A stretch of 64,000 bases of DNA from Reyranellaceae bacterium (GCA_022844045.1 JALHMM010000014.1:22822-86821), one strand, 5' to 3'. Positions 15,520-26,111 are shown, numbered from the stretch's first letter. A program made the numbers and translations. The notes: generated from the sequence alone by a model not told the origin.

Positions 15520-16877
15520 ATCTCCACAGCATGCTTCAGCGCCGCGCGGCCGAGGGTAGGCCGCTGCGCATCGGTGTGATCGGCGCCGGTAAGTTCGGCT
15601 CGATGTACCTGTCGCAGATCCCGACCACGCCGGGCATCCATCTGGTGGGCATCGCCGATCTCTCACCGACTCGCGCAAAAGAGAATCTTGCGCGGCTGGG
15701 CTGGAAGTCCGACGTCACGGGCGCGATCTCGCTGGCCGAGGCGCGCAAGCATGGCAACACGCATCTCGGCGATGACTGGCGCGCGCTGGTGTCAAATCCC
15801 GAGATCGACATCATCGTCGAGGCCACCGGCGATCCGATCGCCGCGGTCGAGCATGCGCTCGAGGCCTTCCGCAACGGCAAGCACGTGGTGATGGTGACGG
15901 TCGAGGCCGACGCCTTCTGCGGCCCGCTGCTCGCCAAACGTGCTGCGGACGCGGGCGTGGTTTACAGCCTCGCCTATGGCGATCAGCCGGCGCTGATCTG
16001 CGAGCTGGTCGATTGGGCGCGCGCCTCGGGTTTCACGGTGACGGCGGCGGGGCGCGGCCACAAATGGCTACCGCACTACGCGCAGTCGACGCCGGAGACG
16101 GTGTGGCAGCATTGGGGGCTCAACGAGGAGCAGGCCAAGCGCGGCGGGTTGAACCCCAAGATGTTCAATTCGTTCCTCGACGGCTCGAAGCCGGCGATCG
16201 AGAGCACGGCGGTGTGCAACGCCACCGGCCTGACGCCGGCGCCCGATGGGCTCGCCTTCCCGCCCTGCGCGGTCGACGAGCTGCCGACGGTGATGCGGCC
16301 GCGCGCCGAAGGCGGCCTGCTGAACCACAAGGGCCAGGTCGAATGCGCCAGCTCGATGCGGCTGGACGGCACGCCGATCGAGTACGAGATCCGCAAGGGC
16401 GTCTGGGTCGTCTTCGAGGCCTCGACCGAGTACCAGAAGAACTGCTTCGAGGAGTACATGCTGTGCACCGACCCCAGCGGTCGGCACTCCGTCATGTACA
16501 AGCGCTGGCACTTGATCGGGCTGGAGGTCGGCATCTCCGTCGCCTCGGTCGGCCTGCGCCGTGAGCCCACGGGCTGCGCCATCGGCTTCCATGCCGACGT
16601 GATCGCCACCGCCAAGCGCGACCTCGCCGCCGGCGAGATGCTCGACGGCGAGGGCGGCTACACCGTCTACGGCAAGCTGTTCCCGGCGCCCAAGTCGCTC
16701 GCCGTCGGCGCGCTGCCGCTGGGCCTTGCGCATAACGTGAAGCTGCTGCGCCCGATCAAGGCGGGTCAATCATTGACCTATGCCGACGTGGCGATCGATG
16801 AATCGCTCTTGGCGGTGCGGATCCGCCGCGAGCTGGAGAGCGGCTTCGGCCCGGCGGCGCGCATCGCCGCCCAGTAA
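15516..16877 (+). CDS. NAD(P)-dependent oxidoreductase, homoserine-dehydrogenase-like with SAF domain
   Basis: 453 residues. The N-terminal Rossmann domain has GVIGAGKFGS (20-29) and an internal EATGDP strand. The central domain resembles the predicted homoserine dehydrogenase family (COG4091), and the last 100 or so residues form a SAF domain (DVIATAKRDLAAGEMLDG). Reactions of this family are mostly uncharacterised; relatives occur in sugar-acid and amino-acid catabolic operons. The ATG overlaps the brnA stop, and the next oxygenase starts 11 bp downstream. Confidence 0.8.
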   Translation: MNLHSMLQRRAAEGRPLRIGVIGAGKFGSMYLSQIPTTPGIHLVGIADLSPTRAKENLARLGWKSDVTGAISLAEARKHGNTHLGDDWRALVSNPEIDIIVEATGDPIAAVEHALEAFRNGKHVVMVTVEADAFCGPLLAKRAADAGVVYSLAYGDQPALICELVDWARASGFTVTAAGRGHKWLPHYAQSTPETVWQHWGLNEEQAKRGGLNPKMFNSFLDGSKPAIESTAVCNATGLTPAPDGLAFPPCAVDELPTVMRPRAEGGLLNHKGQVECASSMRLDGTPIEYEIRKGVWVVFEASTEYQKNCFEEYMLCTDPSGRHSVMYKRWHLIGLEVGISVASVGLRREPTGCAIGFHADVIATAKRDLAAGEMLDGEGGYTVYGKLFPAPKSLAVGALPLGLAHNVKLLRPIKAGQSLTYADVAIDESLLAVRIRRELESGFGPAARIAAQ

Positions 16878-16888
16878 GGGAGGCGGCC

Positions 16889-17917
16889 ATGGACGGCGTG
16901 ATGTCCTCGATGAGCTCGGTGCCGGCGCGCGACGGCGAGATCCCGTTGCTCGACCTCGGGCCGTATCTCGCCGGCAAGCCTGGCGCGCTCGAACAACTCG
17001 CCGCCGAACTGTGCTTCGCGCTGGAGAATGTCGGCTTCTACTTCATCGCCAATCACGGCGTGCCGCAGGCCCAGATCGACGCGGCGTTCTGGGCGGCGCG
17101 CGCCTTTCACGCCCAGCCGCTCGAGGACAAGCTGGCGCTGAAGATCGACCAGCACAACGCCGGCTACATGCCGATGCGCGGCAACACGCTGCGCACCTCG
17201 ACGGTGCAGTCCGATACCAAGCCGAACTTGAACGAGGCGTTCTTCGTCAAGCGCGAGCTGCCGGCCGATCATCCCGACGTGCTGGCGGCGCGGCGTTTCC
17301 GCGGCCTCAATCGCTGGCCGCGCCACGTGCCTGCTTTCCGCGACACGGTGCTCGCCTATTGCCAGCGGATGGAGCGGCTGGCGGTGGCGCTCACCCCGAT
17401 CTACGCCCGCGCGCTCGACCTGCCGGCGGACTACTTCACCCAGGCCTTCCGCGAGCCGCAGTACACGCTGCGCATGACGCACTATCCCAAGCACGAGGTG
17501 CTGGTCGACGGCGAGTTCGGCCTGGCGCCGCACACCGACACCAGCTTCATGACCTTGCTGCCGCAGAACGACGTGCCCGGCCTGGCGATCAAGACCCAGG
17601 ACGGCCGCTGGATCGACGCGCCGGCGATCCCCGGAACGTTCATCGTCAATGGCGGGCAGTTCCTGCAGCGCTGGACCAACGACCGCTTCCTCGCCACGCC
17701 ACATCGCGTGATCAACCGCTCCGGCGGCGAACGCTACGCCCTGCCGTTCTTCGTCGACGCCCATATCGACGTGCCGATCGAGCCGGTGCCGAGCTGCGTC
17801 TCGGCCGACAGGCCAGCGAAGTACCCGACGACGATCTATACCGACTACATGATCTGGTATCAGAGCAGGAACTACGACGTGCTGCGGCCGGCCGCGGCCG
17901 CGCCGGCCGACGCCTGA
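16889..17917 (+). CDS. Isopenicillin-N-synthase-like Fe(II)/2-oxoglutarate oxygenase
   Basis: 342 residues, two-domain layout of the plant-type 2OG oxygenase family: N-terminal DIOX_N (about 18-135) and C-terminal jelly-roll. The iron site is His215 and Asp217 (APHTDTSF) with His272 (TPHRVINRSGG); Arg282 in ERYALPFF fits the co-substrate arginine. It probably hydroxylates or oxidises a small metabolite. An AGGGAGG site precedes the ATG. Second iron oxygenase in this unit and its last gene. Confidence 0.88.
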   Translation: MDGVMSSMSSVPARDGEIPLLDLGPYLAGKPGALEQLAAELCFALENVGFYFIANHGVPQAQIDAAFWAARAFHAQPLEDKLALKIDQHNAGYMPMRGNTLRTSTVQSDTKPNLNEAFFVKRELPADHPDVLAARRFRGLNRWPRHVPAFRDTVLAYCQRMERLAVALTPIYARALDLPADYFTQAFREPQYTLRMTHYPKHEVLVDGEFGLAPHTDTSFMTLLPQNDVPGLAIKTQDGRWIDAPAIPGTFIVNGGQFLQRWTNDRFLATPHRVINRSGGERYALPFFVDAHIDVPIEPVPSCVSADRPAKYPTTIYTDYMIWYQSRNYDVLRPAAAAPADA

Positions 17918-17977
17918 TCTTTGTCGCCACTGAGCGCTTGCCCCGCCGCCGTGATCCGCTAGGTATGGCGACGCATC

Positions 17978-19189
17978 ATGAGTGTCGCTGAAGCGTCCCC
18001 GTCCACCCCGCCGCCTCTCGTCACGGGCAAAGGCCCGTTGGCGGCGCTCGAGGCGCGTCTGGCCGCCGGCATCTTCAAGCCCGACCCGCGCCAGCGCGAG
18101 GCGGCCGAGCGGCTGCAGGGGCTGTGGGAGCGGCTGAAGGGCATCCAGCCGGAGAAGACGAGCGGCGGCGGTGGCCTGCTGTCCCGCCTCTTCGCGCGTA
18201 AGCCAGCGCCGGTGGCCGGGCCGCCGGGCCTTTACATCTGGGGCCCCGTCGGCACCGGCAAGTCGATGCTGATGGATCTGTTCTTCAACGAGGCGCCGGT
18301 CGAGAAGAAGCGCCGCGCGCATTTCCACGAGTTCATGCTCGAGGTCCATCGCCGGCTGTTCGAGCGCCGCCAGGCGCTGGCCGCCAAGGGCGCGCCGCCC
18401 GAGGCCGACGTCATCGTGCCCGTGGCGCGCGAGATCGCCGTCGACGCGCGCCTGCTGTGCTTCGACGAGATGCAGGTCACCAACATCGCCGACGCGATGA
18501 TCCTGTGGCGCCTGTTCGCGACGTTGTTCGAGGAAGGTGTGACCGTGGTCACGACCTCCAACCGCGTCCCTGACGATCTCTACAAGAACGGCCTGCAGCG
18601 CGATCGCTTCCAGCCCTTCATCGATCTGCTGAAGGCCAAGCTCGATATCCACGCGCTTGACACCGGCCGCGACTACCGCATGGCGCGCCTGCGCGAGATG
18701 GACAAGTACCTGGTGCCATCAGGGCCGTGGGCCGACCGCAAGCTCGACGACGCCTTCGCCGCGCTGACCAACGACGCGCAGGGCGCCAGGCGCGTGCTGC
18801 GCACCCAGGGTCGCGACGTGATCGTGCCGCACGCCGCGCCCGGCGTGGCGATGGCGCGCTTCGAGGATTGGTGCGGCAAGCCGATGGGCGCGGCCGACTA
18901 TCTGTGCATCGCCGAGCACTTCCACACCGTGCTGCTGCGCGACATCCCCCGGCTCACGGCCAAGAACCGCGACCGCGCCTGGCGTTTCATCACGCTCATC
19001 GACGCGTTCTACGAGAAGAAGGTGAAGCTGATCTGCTCGGCCGAGGCGGCGCCCGACAAGCTCTACACCGAGGGCGACGGCACCTTCGAGTTCGAGCGCA
19101 CGGTCTCGCGCCTGATGGAGATGCAGTCGCCGGAGTACCTGGCGCTCGATCACATCGCCGAGAGCGACGAGGAGCCGGTGAAGCCCTGA
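17978..19189 (+). CDS. zapE: AFG1-family ATPase ZapE
   Basis: 403 residues. Walker A GPVGTGKS at 89-96 and Walker B LLCFDEMQV near 165, with a sensor segment TTSNRVPDDLYKNGLQR. ZapE/AFG1 ATPases act in cell division and in quality control of respiratory membrane proteins. In many alphaproteobacteria zapE precedes mdh; here four accessory genes lie between them. The 60-bp gap upstream holds no clear promoter, and transcription may start there or read through from the oxygenase gene. Confidence 0.93.
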   Translation: MSVAEASPSTPPPLVTGKGPLAALEARLAAGIFKPDPRQREAAERLQGLWERLKGIQPEKTSGGGGLLSRLFARKPAPVAGPPGLYIWGPVGTGKSMLMDLFFNEAPVEKKRRAHFHEFMLEVHRRLFERRQALAAKGAPPEADVIVPVAREIAVDARLLCFDEMQVTNIADAMILWRLFATLFEEGVTVVTTSNRVPDDLYKNGLQRDRFQPFIDLLKAKLDIHALDTGRDYRMARLREMDKYLVPSGPWADRKLDDAFAALTNDAQGARRVLRTQGRDVIVPHAAPGVAMARFEDWCGKPMGAADYLCIAEHFHTVLLRDIPRLTAKNRDRAWRFITLIDAFYEKKVKLICSAEAAPDKLYTEGDGTFEFERTVSRLMEMQSPEYLALDHIAESDEEPVKP

Positions 19190-19320
19190 ACCACAGGTGT
19201 ATCGGCTCGTTACGACTCCGTAAGTCACTCCGGAAAGTGATGGACGCTCATCCAGCGGGCGAAATAGGCTCGCGGCGCGCGTGTTCATCTATCCGGGTGT
19301 CACGATGTAGGAGGCAAGCC

Positions 19321-20208
19321 ATGGACGGAGATCGGTTTATCGCGGCGGCGGACAGCACTGTCTCGCGGCGCGACTTGTTTGCCACCGCGGGTGGCGCGCT
19401 GGGCGTGGGCATCGCCTTGGCGGCGCATCCGGTGCAGGCGCAGACGATGATCGTCACGCCGGCCGACGGGCTGACCGCCGGCGAGGTCAAGGTCAAGACC
19501 AAGGACGGCAAGGAGATGGCGGCTTATCGCGCCATGCCGGCCACCGGCCAGGGCTTCGGCGTCGTGCTGGTGATCCAGGAGATCTTCGGCGTGCATGCGC
19601 ATATCGCCGACACCGCGCGCCGCTTCGCTAAGGCCGGCTGGTACGCCATCGCGCCCGAGCTCTACTTCCGCCAGGGCGATCCCAAGACCTACACCGAGAT
19701 CCCCAAGCTGATCAGCGAGCTGGTGAGCAAGGTGCCGGACTCGCAGGTCATGAGCGACCTCGATGCCTGCGTCGACTTCGCCAAGAGTGAGGGCAAGGCC
19801 GACACCGCGAAGCTCGGCGTCACCGGCTTCTGCTGGGGCGGGCGTATCACCTGGCTCTACGCCGCGCACAATCCCGGCGTGAAGGCCGGCGTGGCGTGGT
19901 ACGGCCGCGTGCTCGGGCCGACCAACGAGATGAACCCCAAGCACCCGATCGATGTCGCCAAGGACCTCAAGGGTCCGGTGCTCGGCCTCTATGGCGGCGC
20001 CGATACCGGCATCCCCAACGACACCGTCGACAAGATGCGCGAGGCGCTCAAGGCGGCCGGCACGCCGGCGGCCAGCAAGTCGATGATCCATACCTATCCC
20101 GACACGCCGCACGCCTTCCACGCCGACTACCGGCCGAGCTTCCGCAAGGAGCAGGCCGAGGATGGCTGGAAGCGCGCCGTGGAATGGTTCAAGGCCAACG
20201 GCGTCTGA
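19321..20208 (+). CDS. Tat-exported dienelactone hydrolase family protein
   Basis: 295 residues. The N-terminus has a twin-arginine signal (SRRDLF at 15-20, hydrophobic stretch, VQAQ cleavage region), so it is exported folded. The hydrolase domain has the cysteine nucleophile of true dienelactone hydrolases in GFCWGGR, with Asp in GGADTGIP and His in DTPHAFHAD. The family opens lactones of the chlorocatechol type, but many members have other ester substrates. AGGAGG lies just before the ATG; the frame is open upstream but the Tat signal fixes the start. Followed by a strong hairpin. Confidence 0.88.
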   Translation: MDGDRFIAAADSTVSRRDLFATAGGALGVGIALAAHPVQAQTMIVTPADGLTAGEVKVKTKDGKEMAAYRAMPATGQGFGVVLVIQEIFGVHAHIADTARRFAKAGWYAIAPELYFRQGDPKTYTEIPKLISELVSKVPDSQVMSDLDACVDFAKSEGKADTAKLGVTGFCWGGRITWLYAAHNPGVKAGVAWYGRVLGPTNEMNPKHPIDVAKDLKGPVLGLYGGADTGIPNDTVDKMREALKAAGTPAASKSMIHTYPDTPHAFHADYRPSFRKEQAEDGWKRAVEWFKANGV

Positions 20209-20241
20209 TCGCGCGCCACGCGCTGGTTCGTTTTCCCGGGG

Positions 20242-20269
20242 CGGGGGCGTCGAGGCATCGACGCCCCCG
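20242..20269 (+). terminator. 12-bp perfect hairpin after the dienelactone hydrolase gene
   Basis: CGGGGGCGTCGA (20242-20253) and its perfect complement (20258-20269) flank the loop GGCA. It lies 33 bp past the stop and 22 bp before the next start. Only two Ts follow, so termination may be partial. Confidence 0.55.
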
Positions 20270-20291
20270 TTCGCGTATGCGAGGCTACCGC

Positions 20292-21149
20292 ATGCTCGAG
20301 CTGCGCAAGATCACCACGAAGGACGGCCTGACCTTCGATGCCTGGATCGAAGGGCCGGAAGCCGGCGAGATCGTGCTGCTGCTGCACGGCTTCCCGCAGT
20401 CGCGCCATACCTGGCGCGAGCAGGTGCCGGCGCTGGCCGCCGCCGGCTATCGCGCGATCGCGCCGGACCAGCGAGGCTACTCGCCCGGAGCGCGGCCCGA
20501 CCCTTCGACGGTCGCCAACTACGCTTACGACAAGCTGATCGGCGACGCGATCGACATCGTCGCGGCCTGCGGCGGCGCGGGGAAGCGCTTCCATCTCATC
20601 GGCCACGACTGGGGCGGGCAGGTGTCGTGGGGCGTCGCTTCGCGCCACGCCGACCGGCTGGCGTCGCTCACCATCCTGTCGCGGCCGCATCCGTCGGCGT
20701 TCCTGCGTGCGCTGGAGGCGCCCGACGGCGAGCAGAAGCATCGCTCGCGCCATCACCGCGCGTTCTTCGACCCCAATACGGCACGCATGTTGACCGAGGA
20801 CGGCGCACGCCGGCTGCGGCGTAACCTCAGCGAGGCCAAAGTGCCCCCCGATGCGGTCGAGCTCTATGCCTCGGTGCTGGGCACGCAAGAGGCCATGGAA
20901 GCGGCGCTCACCTGGTACCGCACCGAGGGTTTGCGTACCGACCTCGGCCGCGTCGCCGTGCCGACGCTATACGTCTGGGGCGACGACGACCACTCGGTGA
21001 CCCGCATGGCCGCGGAGGGGACGGCTGAGTTCGTCAGCGGTCCCTATCGCTTCGTCAGCCTTCCAGGCGTCGGTCACTTCTCGACCGACGAGATGCCGGC
21101 GCGCGTCAACGAGCTGCTGCTCGAGCACATCGGCGCGCACAGGGCATGA
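20292..21149 (+). CDS. Alpha/beta hydrolase, epoxide hydrolase / dehalogenase type
   Basis: 285 residues. The nucleophile motif is GHDWGG, with Asp in place of Ser, as in epoxide hydrolases and haloalkane dehalogenases. The oxyanion strand is HGFPQSRHTWRE, the later acid lies in WGDDDHSV and the base is His in GVGHFSTDE. The nucleophilic aspartate supports epoxide or C-halogen hydrolysis over esters; the substrate is unknown. Two ATGs lie in frame (20277 and 20292); the second starts the conserved part. The stop overlaps the next gene by ATGA. Confidence 0.85.
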   Translation: MLELRKITTKDGLTFDAWIEGPEAGEIVLLLHGFPQSRHTWREQVPALAAAGYRAIAPDQRGYSPGARPDPSTVANYAYDKLIGDAIDIVAACGGAGKRFHLIGHDWGGQVSWGVASRHADRLASLTILSRPHPSAFLRALEAPDGEQKHRSRHHRAFFDPNTARMLTEDGARRLRRNLSEAKVPPDAVELYASVLGTQEAMEAALTWYRTEGLRTDLGRVAVPTLYVWGDDDHSVTRMAAEGTAEFVSGPYRFVSLPGVGHFSTDEMPARVNELLLEHIGAHRA

Positions 21150-21412
21150 CGTACCTCCTTTACGTCTTTGCCGGCGGCGCCTTCGCCTCCTGGCTCGTGG
21201 CGCTGATCAGCGGCATCCGCATGATGGGCATGCTGAACGGGCGGCTGTCGGTGGGCGCCATGATGTTCCGCGGCGTCGAGTGGTTCAACGCGGCGAACTT
21301 CAGGCCCGAGGCGGCGCCGATCCGCCGGATGTTCGTCCGCGCCTTCATCGCCTTCTTCGCCTGCGTGCTGGCCATCGCGGCTCTGGCGATCCTGTTGGCC
21401 AAGCCGGCGTAG
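21146..21412 (+). CDS. Small two-helix membrane protein of unknown function
   Basis: 88 residues with hydrophobic segments at about 3-24 and 64-84 and a short charged loop with VEWFNAANFRPEAAP between. No family is recognised. It is coupled to the epoxide-hydrolase-like gene by an ATGA overlap, so the two are translated together. Its role cannot be inferred from context beyond membrane location. Confidence 0.7.
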   Translation: MTYLLYVFAGGAFASWLVALISGIRMMGMLNGRLSVGAMMFRGVEWFNAANFRPEAAPIRRMFVRAFIAFFACVLAIAALAILLAKPA

Positions 21413-21462
21413 ATTTTTGGGAAGTACGGCTCTGCTCGACTGTTGTCCCTGAGGAGGTGGAC

Positions 21463-22404
21463 ATGCGGCGTTCGATTCTCGCGATTGCTTTGAGCGTAGT
21501 GGCCGGTACCGCGCTGGCCCATGGCGAGCACGATACCGGTTCGCACAAGCACACCCATTCATCGCGCGGCGGCTTGATTCCCTCCGCCGCCGCCGCGGCG
21601 CGAATCGACATCGACGAGCGCGGCGGCTATCGCACCATCCGGGCCGACGGGCGGGCCGACCACGCCACCGGACAGTTCCCCAATCGCGGCAATCCGCACG
21701 CCATCGCCACGCAGTCCTATACCTTCCGCATGCCGCTCAAGCCGGTGCGTGCCGCGCAGCGCACGCCCTATGTGCCACGCATGATCTTCGGCGTGGCGAT
21801 CAACGGCGTTGTGTTCGATCCGGGCACGGCCGAGTTCTGGAACAACGATCGCGCCTCGGGCTGGATGATCGAGGCGCTCTCCGGTGCGGTGCCGCTGGGC
21901 ATTGATCGCAACAACGCCCATGTGCAGCCCGACGGCGCCTACCACTATCACGGCCTACCGCTGGGCCTTGTCGATCGGCTGCCCTATCGTGAACGGCCGG
22001 TGCTGATCGGCTGGGCCGCCGACGGCTTTCCGATCTACGCCCATTGGGGCTACCGCAGCGCGACCAACGCCGCCAGCGGCATGGTCGAGCTCAAGTCGAG
22101 CTGGCGCCTGAGACAGGGCACGCGCGAGGGCGGGCCGGGCGGTCGTCCCGACGGCACCTACACGCGCGACTACGAATATGTCGCCGGCTCGGGCGATCTC
22201 GATGAGTGCAACGGCCGCGAGGGCCCGACGCCGGAGTTTCCCAACGGGACGTACCACTATGTGGTGACGACGACGTTCCCCTTCGTACCGCGCTGCTATG
22301 TCGGCACGCCCGATCCCGGCTTCATGAAGGCGCCACCGGCGGGTGGTCGTCCACCCGGTGGCGGCCCGCCAGGCAAGCCGCCCGGCCCGCCGCCGTTCCG
22401 CTGA
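21463..22404 (+). CDS. Exported YHYH domain protein
   Basis: 313 residues. A signal peptide ends at ALAHG, and the mature N-terminus is histidine-rich (GEHDTGSHKHTH). The core is a YHYH domain with GAYHYHGLPLG and a second TYHYVVTT near the end; the motif is thought to bind metal. The last 30 residues are Pro/Gly-rich (PPGGGPPGKPPGP). The ATG at 21463 has a GAGGAGG site; the frame is open upstream but lacks the signal. Probably periplasmic or surface-linked; function unknown. Confidence 0.85.
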   Translation: MRRSILAIALSVVAGTALAHGEHDTGSHKHTHSSRGGLIPSAAAAARIDIDERGGYRTIRADGRADHATGQFPNRGNPHAIATQSYTFRMPLKPVRAAQRTPYVPRMIFGVAINGVVFDPGTAEFWNNDRASGWMIEALSGAVPLGIDRNNAHVQPDGAYHYHGLPLGLVDRLPYRERPVLIGWAADGFPIYAHWGYRSATNAASGMVELKSSWRLRQGTREGGPGGRPDGTYTRDYEYVAGSGDLDECNGREGPTPEFPNGTYHYVVTTTFPFVPRCYVGTPDPGFMKAPPAGGRPPGGGPPGKPPGPPPFR

Positions 22405-22415
22405 CGAGGGCCGCA

Positions 22416-23615
<1,200 letters not shown>

Positions 23616-23623
23616 TGAAGTCT

Positions 23624-23756
23624 CACCTTCCCCCGAAGGGGGAAGGTGCCCGAAGGGCGGAAGGGGATGTCGAAGACGGACACTTGCGTTCGTCTTCGAC
23701 ATCCCCCTTCTGTCGCTCCGCGATCTACCTTCCCCTTGCGGGGGAAGGTAGATCGC
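23624..23756. repeat. Array of three perfect hairpins (CTTCCCC-type repeat), copy 1
   Basis: Three nested or adjacent palindromes: arms 23624-23634/23638-23648 (11 bp, loop 3), 23663-23678/23691-23706 (16 bp, loop 12) and 23720-23735/23741-23756 (16 bp, loop 5), all perfect. A stretch from AAGGTGCCCGAAGGG to GACGGACAC recurs at about 59326-59369. It lies between mdh and sucC, a 325-bp gap without a gene, and may terminate or stabilise mdh mRNA. Confidence 0.8.
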
Positions 23757-23805
23757 GTTCGCGTTTCGGGCTCCCGACCATCGTCGAATTGTCACCATTC
23801 CGGCA

Positions 23806-23833
23806 TTGCGAATAGGACGCAAAGTGCTAGATT
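23806..23833 (+). promoter_or_regulatory. Candidate promoter of sucCDAB
   Basis: TTGCGA (23806-23811), 16 bp, TAGATT (23828-23833) gives a start about 100 bp upstream of sucC. An alternative TTGTCA at 23789 with AATAGG at 23811 overlaps it. Both are partial matches to the sigma-70 pattern. The rest of 23757-23940 shows no gene. Confidence 0.35.
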
Positions 23834-23940
23834 GACGCGGCTTGAGGGTCCGTTGCTTTCAAGGACCGACATTCGCCCCATTGGTTTGACGGGCGCCTGT
23901 CTCCCTCCCGCCCGTAGCCGCTTTTGCCGACCGGGGTTCC

Positions 23941-25137
23941 ATGAACATCCATGAATACCAGGCCAAGGCCCTGCTCGCCCGCTTCGGCGTCGCGGTGCCC
24001 AAGGGCTTTGTCGCCTATACCAAGGACGAGGCCGTCGACGCCGCGCGCAAGCTGCCGGGGCCGATCTACGTCGTGAAGTCCCAGATCCATGCCGGCGGCC
24101 GGGGTGCCGGGCGCTTCAAGAGCGACCCCAACGGCAAGGGTGGCGTCCGCGTGGTCAAGTCGGTCGACGACGTCGGCGCCAATGCCGGCGCCATGCTCGG
24201 CCAGGTCCTGGTCACCAAGCAGACCGGCGAGGCGGGCAAGGAGGTCAAGCGCGTCTATATCGAGGAAGGCGTCGACATCAAGCGCGAGCTCTATCTCTCG
24301 CTGCTGATGGACCGCGCCACCTCGAGGGTGACGATCATCGCCTCGACCGAGGGCGGCATGGCGATCGAGGAGGTCGCCCATGACCACCCAGAGCGGATCA
24401 TCAAGGTCGTGATCGACCCGGTGGCCGGCTACCAGCAATACCATGGTCGCAAGATCGCCTTCGGCCTGGGCCTCGAGGGCAAGCAGATCAACGCCGCGGT
24501 GAAGTTCATCGGCAACCTCTACAAGGCCTTCGGCGCGCTCGACTGCTCGCTGGTCGAGATCAATCCGCTGCTGATCACCGGCGCGGGCGACGTGCTGGCG
24601 CTCGACGCCAAGATGAACCTCGATGACAACGCGCTCTACCGCCACAAGGAGCTGGAGGAGCTGCGCGACGAGAGCGAGGAGGACCCTTCCGAGCTCGAGG
24701 CCGGCAAGCACGGCCTGAACTACATCAAGCTCGACGGCACGATCGGCTGCATGGTCAACGGCGCGGGCCTGGCCATGGCGACCATGGACATCATCAAGCT
24801 CTATGGCGGCTCGCCGGCCAACTTCCTCGACGTCGGCGGCGGCGCCACCAAGGAGCGCGTCACCACGGCGTTCAAGATCATCCTCAGCGATCCCAACGTC
24901 GAGGGCATCCTGGTCAACATCTTCGGCGGCATCATGCGCTGCGACGTGATCGCCGAGGGCGTCGTCGCCGCGGCGCGCGAGGTCAGCCTGCATGTCCCGC
25001 TGGTCGTGCGGCTGGAGGGCACCAACGTCGATCTCGGCAAGAAGATCATGAAGGATTCGGGCCTGCCGATCGTCTCCGCCGACAACCTCGCCGACGCGGC
25101 CGAGAAGGTCGTCAAGGCCGTGAAGGAGGCCAAGTAA
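23941..25137 (+). CDS. sucC: Succinyl-CoA synthetase beta subunit
   Basis: ADP-forming subunit that binds nucleotide and CoA-linked succinate and makes succinate with substrate-level phosphorylation. 398 residues, full length: ATP-grasp domain starting [17 protein letters not shown], with EINPLL metal ligands, and a C-terminal flavodoxin-like domain with [15 protein letters not shown]. The stop TAA shares a base with the sucD ATG (TAATG), so translation is coupled. Confidence 0.98.
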   Translation: MNIHEYQAKALLARFGVAVPKGFVAYTKDEAVDAARKLPGPIYVVKSQIHAGGRGAGRFKSDPNGKGGVRVVKSVDDVGANAGAMLGQVLVTKQTGEAGKEVKRVYIEEGVDIKRELYLSLLMDRATSRVTIIASTEGGMAIEEVAHDHPERIIKVVIDPVAGYQQYHGRKIAFGLGLEGKQINAAVKFIGNLYKAFGALDCSLVEINPLLITGAGDVLALDAKMNLDDNALYRHKELEELRDESEEDPSELEAGKHGLNYIKLDGTIGCMVNGAGLAMATMDIIKLYGGSPANFLDVGGGATKERVTTAFKIILSDPNVEGILVNIFGGIMRCDVIAEGVVAAAREVSLHVPLVVRLEGTNVDLGKKIMKDSGLPIVSADNLADAAEKVVKAVKEAK

Positions 25138-26018
25138 TGGCCGTTCTCGTCGACAAGAACACCACGGTCATCTGCCAGGGCTTCACCGGCTCGCAGGGTA
25201 CCTTCCACTCCGAGCAGGCGATCGCCTACGGCACCAAGATGGTCGGCGGCGTGACGCCGGGCAAAGGCGGTAGCAAGCACCTCGACCTGCCGGTGTTCGA
25301 CACCGTCCGGCAGGCGCGCGAGAAGACCGGCTGCACCGCCTCGGTGATCTACGTGCCGCCGGCCTTCGCCGCCGACGCCATCCTCGAGGCGATCGACGCC
25401 GAGATCCCGCTGATCGTCACCATCACCGAGGGCATCCCGGTGCTCGACATGGTGATGGTCAAGCGCGCGCTGGCCGGCTCCAAGTCGCGGCTGATCGGGC
25501 CGAACTGCCCGGGCGTGATCACGCCCGGCGAGTGCAAGATCGGCATCATGCCGGGCCATATCCACAAGCGCGGCAAGATCGGGATCGTATCGCGCTCGGG
25601 CACGCTGACCTACGAGGCGGTGGCGCAGACCACGGCGGCCGGGCTGGGCCAGAGCTCTTGCATCGGTATCGGCGGCGATCCGGTCAACGGCACCAACTTC
25701 GTCGAGTGCCTGGAGATGTTCGTCCGCGATCCCGAGACCGAGGGCATCATCATGATCGGCGAGATCGGCGGCGACGCCGAGGTCAAGGGCGCCGAGTTCC
25801 TCAAGGCCTCGGGCTCGAACAAGCCGGTCGTCGGCTTCATCGCCGGCCGCACCGCGCCGCCCGGCCGCCGCATGGGCCATGCCGGCGCCGTGATCTCCGG
25901 CGGCCAGGATACCGCCGAATTCAAGGTCGCCGCCCTGCGTGAAGCGGGCGTGCATGTCGTCGATTCGCCGGCCGCCCTGGGCACCGGCATGGTCGAGGCG
26001 ATGGGCAAGAAACGTTGA
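25137..26018 (+). CDS. sucD: Succinyl-CoA synthetase alpha subunit
   Basis: Carries the phosphohistidine intermediate and binds CoA. 293 residues: CoA-binding Rossmann domain with [13 protein letters not shown], a central GPNCPG segment, and the active-site histidine in [13 protein letters not shown]. Forms the synthetase with SucC, which overlaps it by one base. sucA follows after 129 bp, which hold a perfect 9-bp inverted repeat and a structured leader. Confidence 0.98.
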   Translation: MAVLVDKNTTVICQGFTGSQGTFHSEQAIAYGTKMVGGVTPGKGGSKHLDLPVFDTVRQAREKTGCTASVIYVPPAFAADAILEAIDAEIPLIVTITEGIPVLDMVMVKRALAGSKSRLIGPNCPGVITPGECKIGIMPGHIHKRGKIGIVSRSGTLTYEAVAQTTAAGLGQSSCIGIGGDPVNGTNFVECLEMFVRDPETEGIIMIGEIGGDAEVKGAEFLKASGSNKPVVGFIAGRTAPPGRRMGHAGAVISGGQDTAEFKVAALREAGVHVVDSPAALGTGMVEAMGKKR

Positions 26019-26026
26019 GGACGGTC

Positions 26027-26045
26027 GGCGACGTCCGACGTCGCC
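26027..26045. terminator. Perfect 19-bp palindrome after sucD
   Basis: GGCGACGTC (26027-26035) and GACGTCGCC (26037-26045) are perfect complements around one base, 9 bp past the sucD stop. As RNA it would fold with a 3-5 base loop; ATCTT follows, so weak attenuation is possible. It could also be a protein-binding site. Confidence 0.35.
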
Positions 26046-26111
26046 ATCTTGTGCGCACTTTCTTCGGGTCGATAGCGGCCGGCGGGGCCGATTCTTGCAA
26101 GGCCCGATTCC

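Noticed and set aside
17923..17972. GTCGCCA/TGGCGAC inverted repeat before zapE
   Set aside because: Seven-base arms with a 36-base spacer are expected by chance in GC-rich DNA and match no known operator layout.
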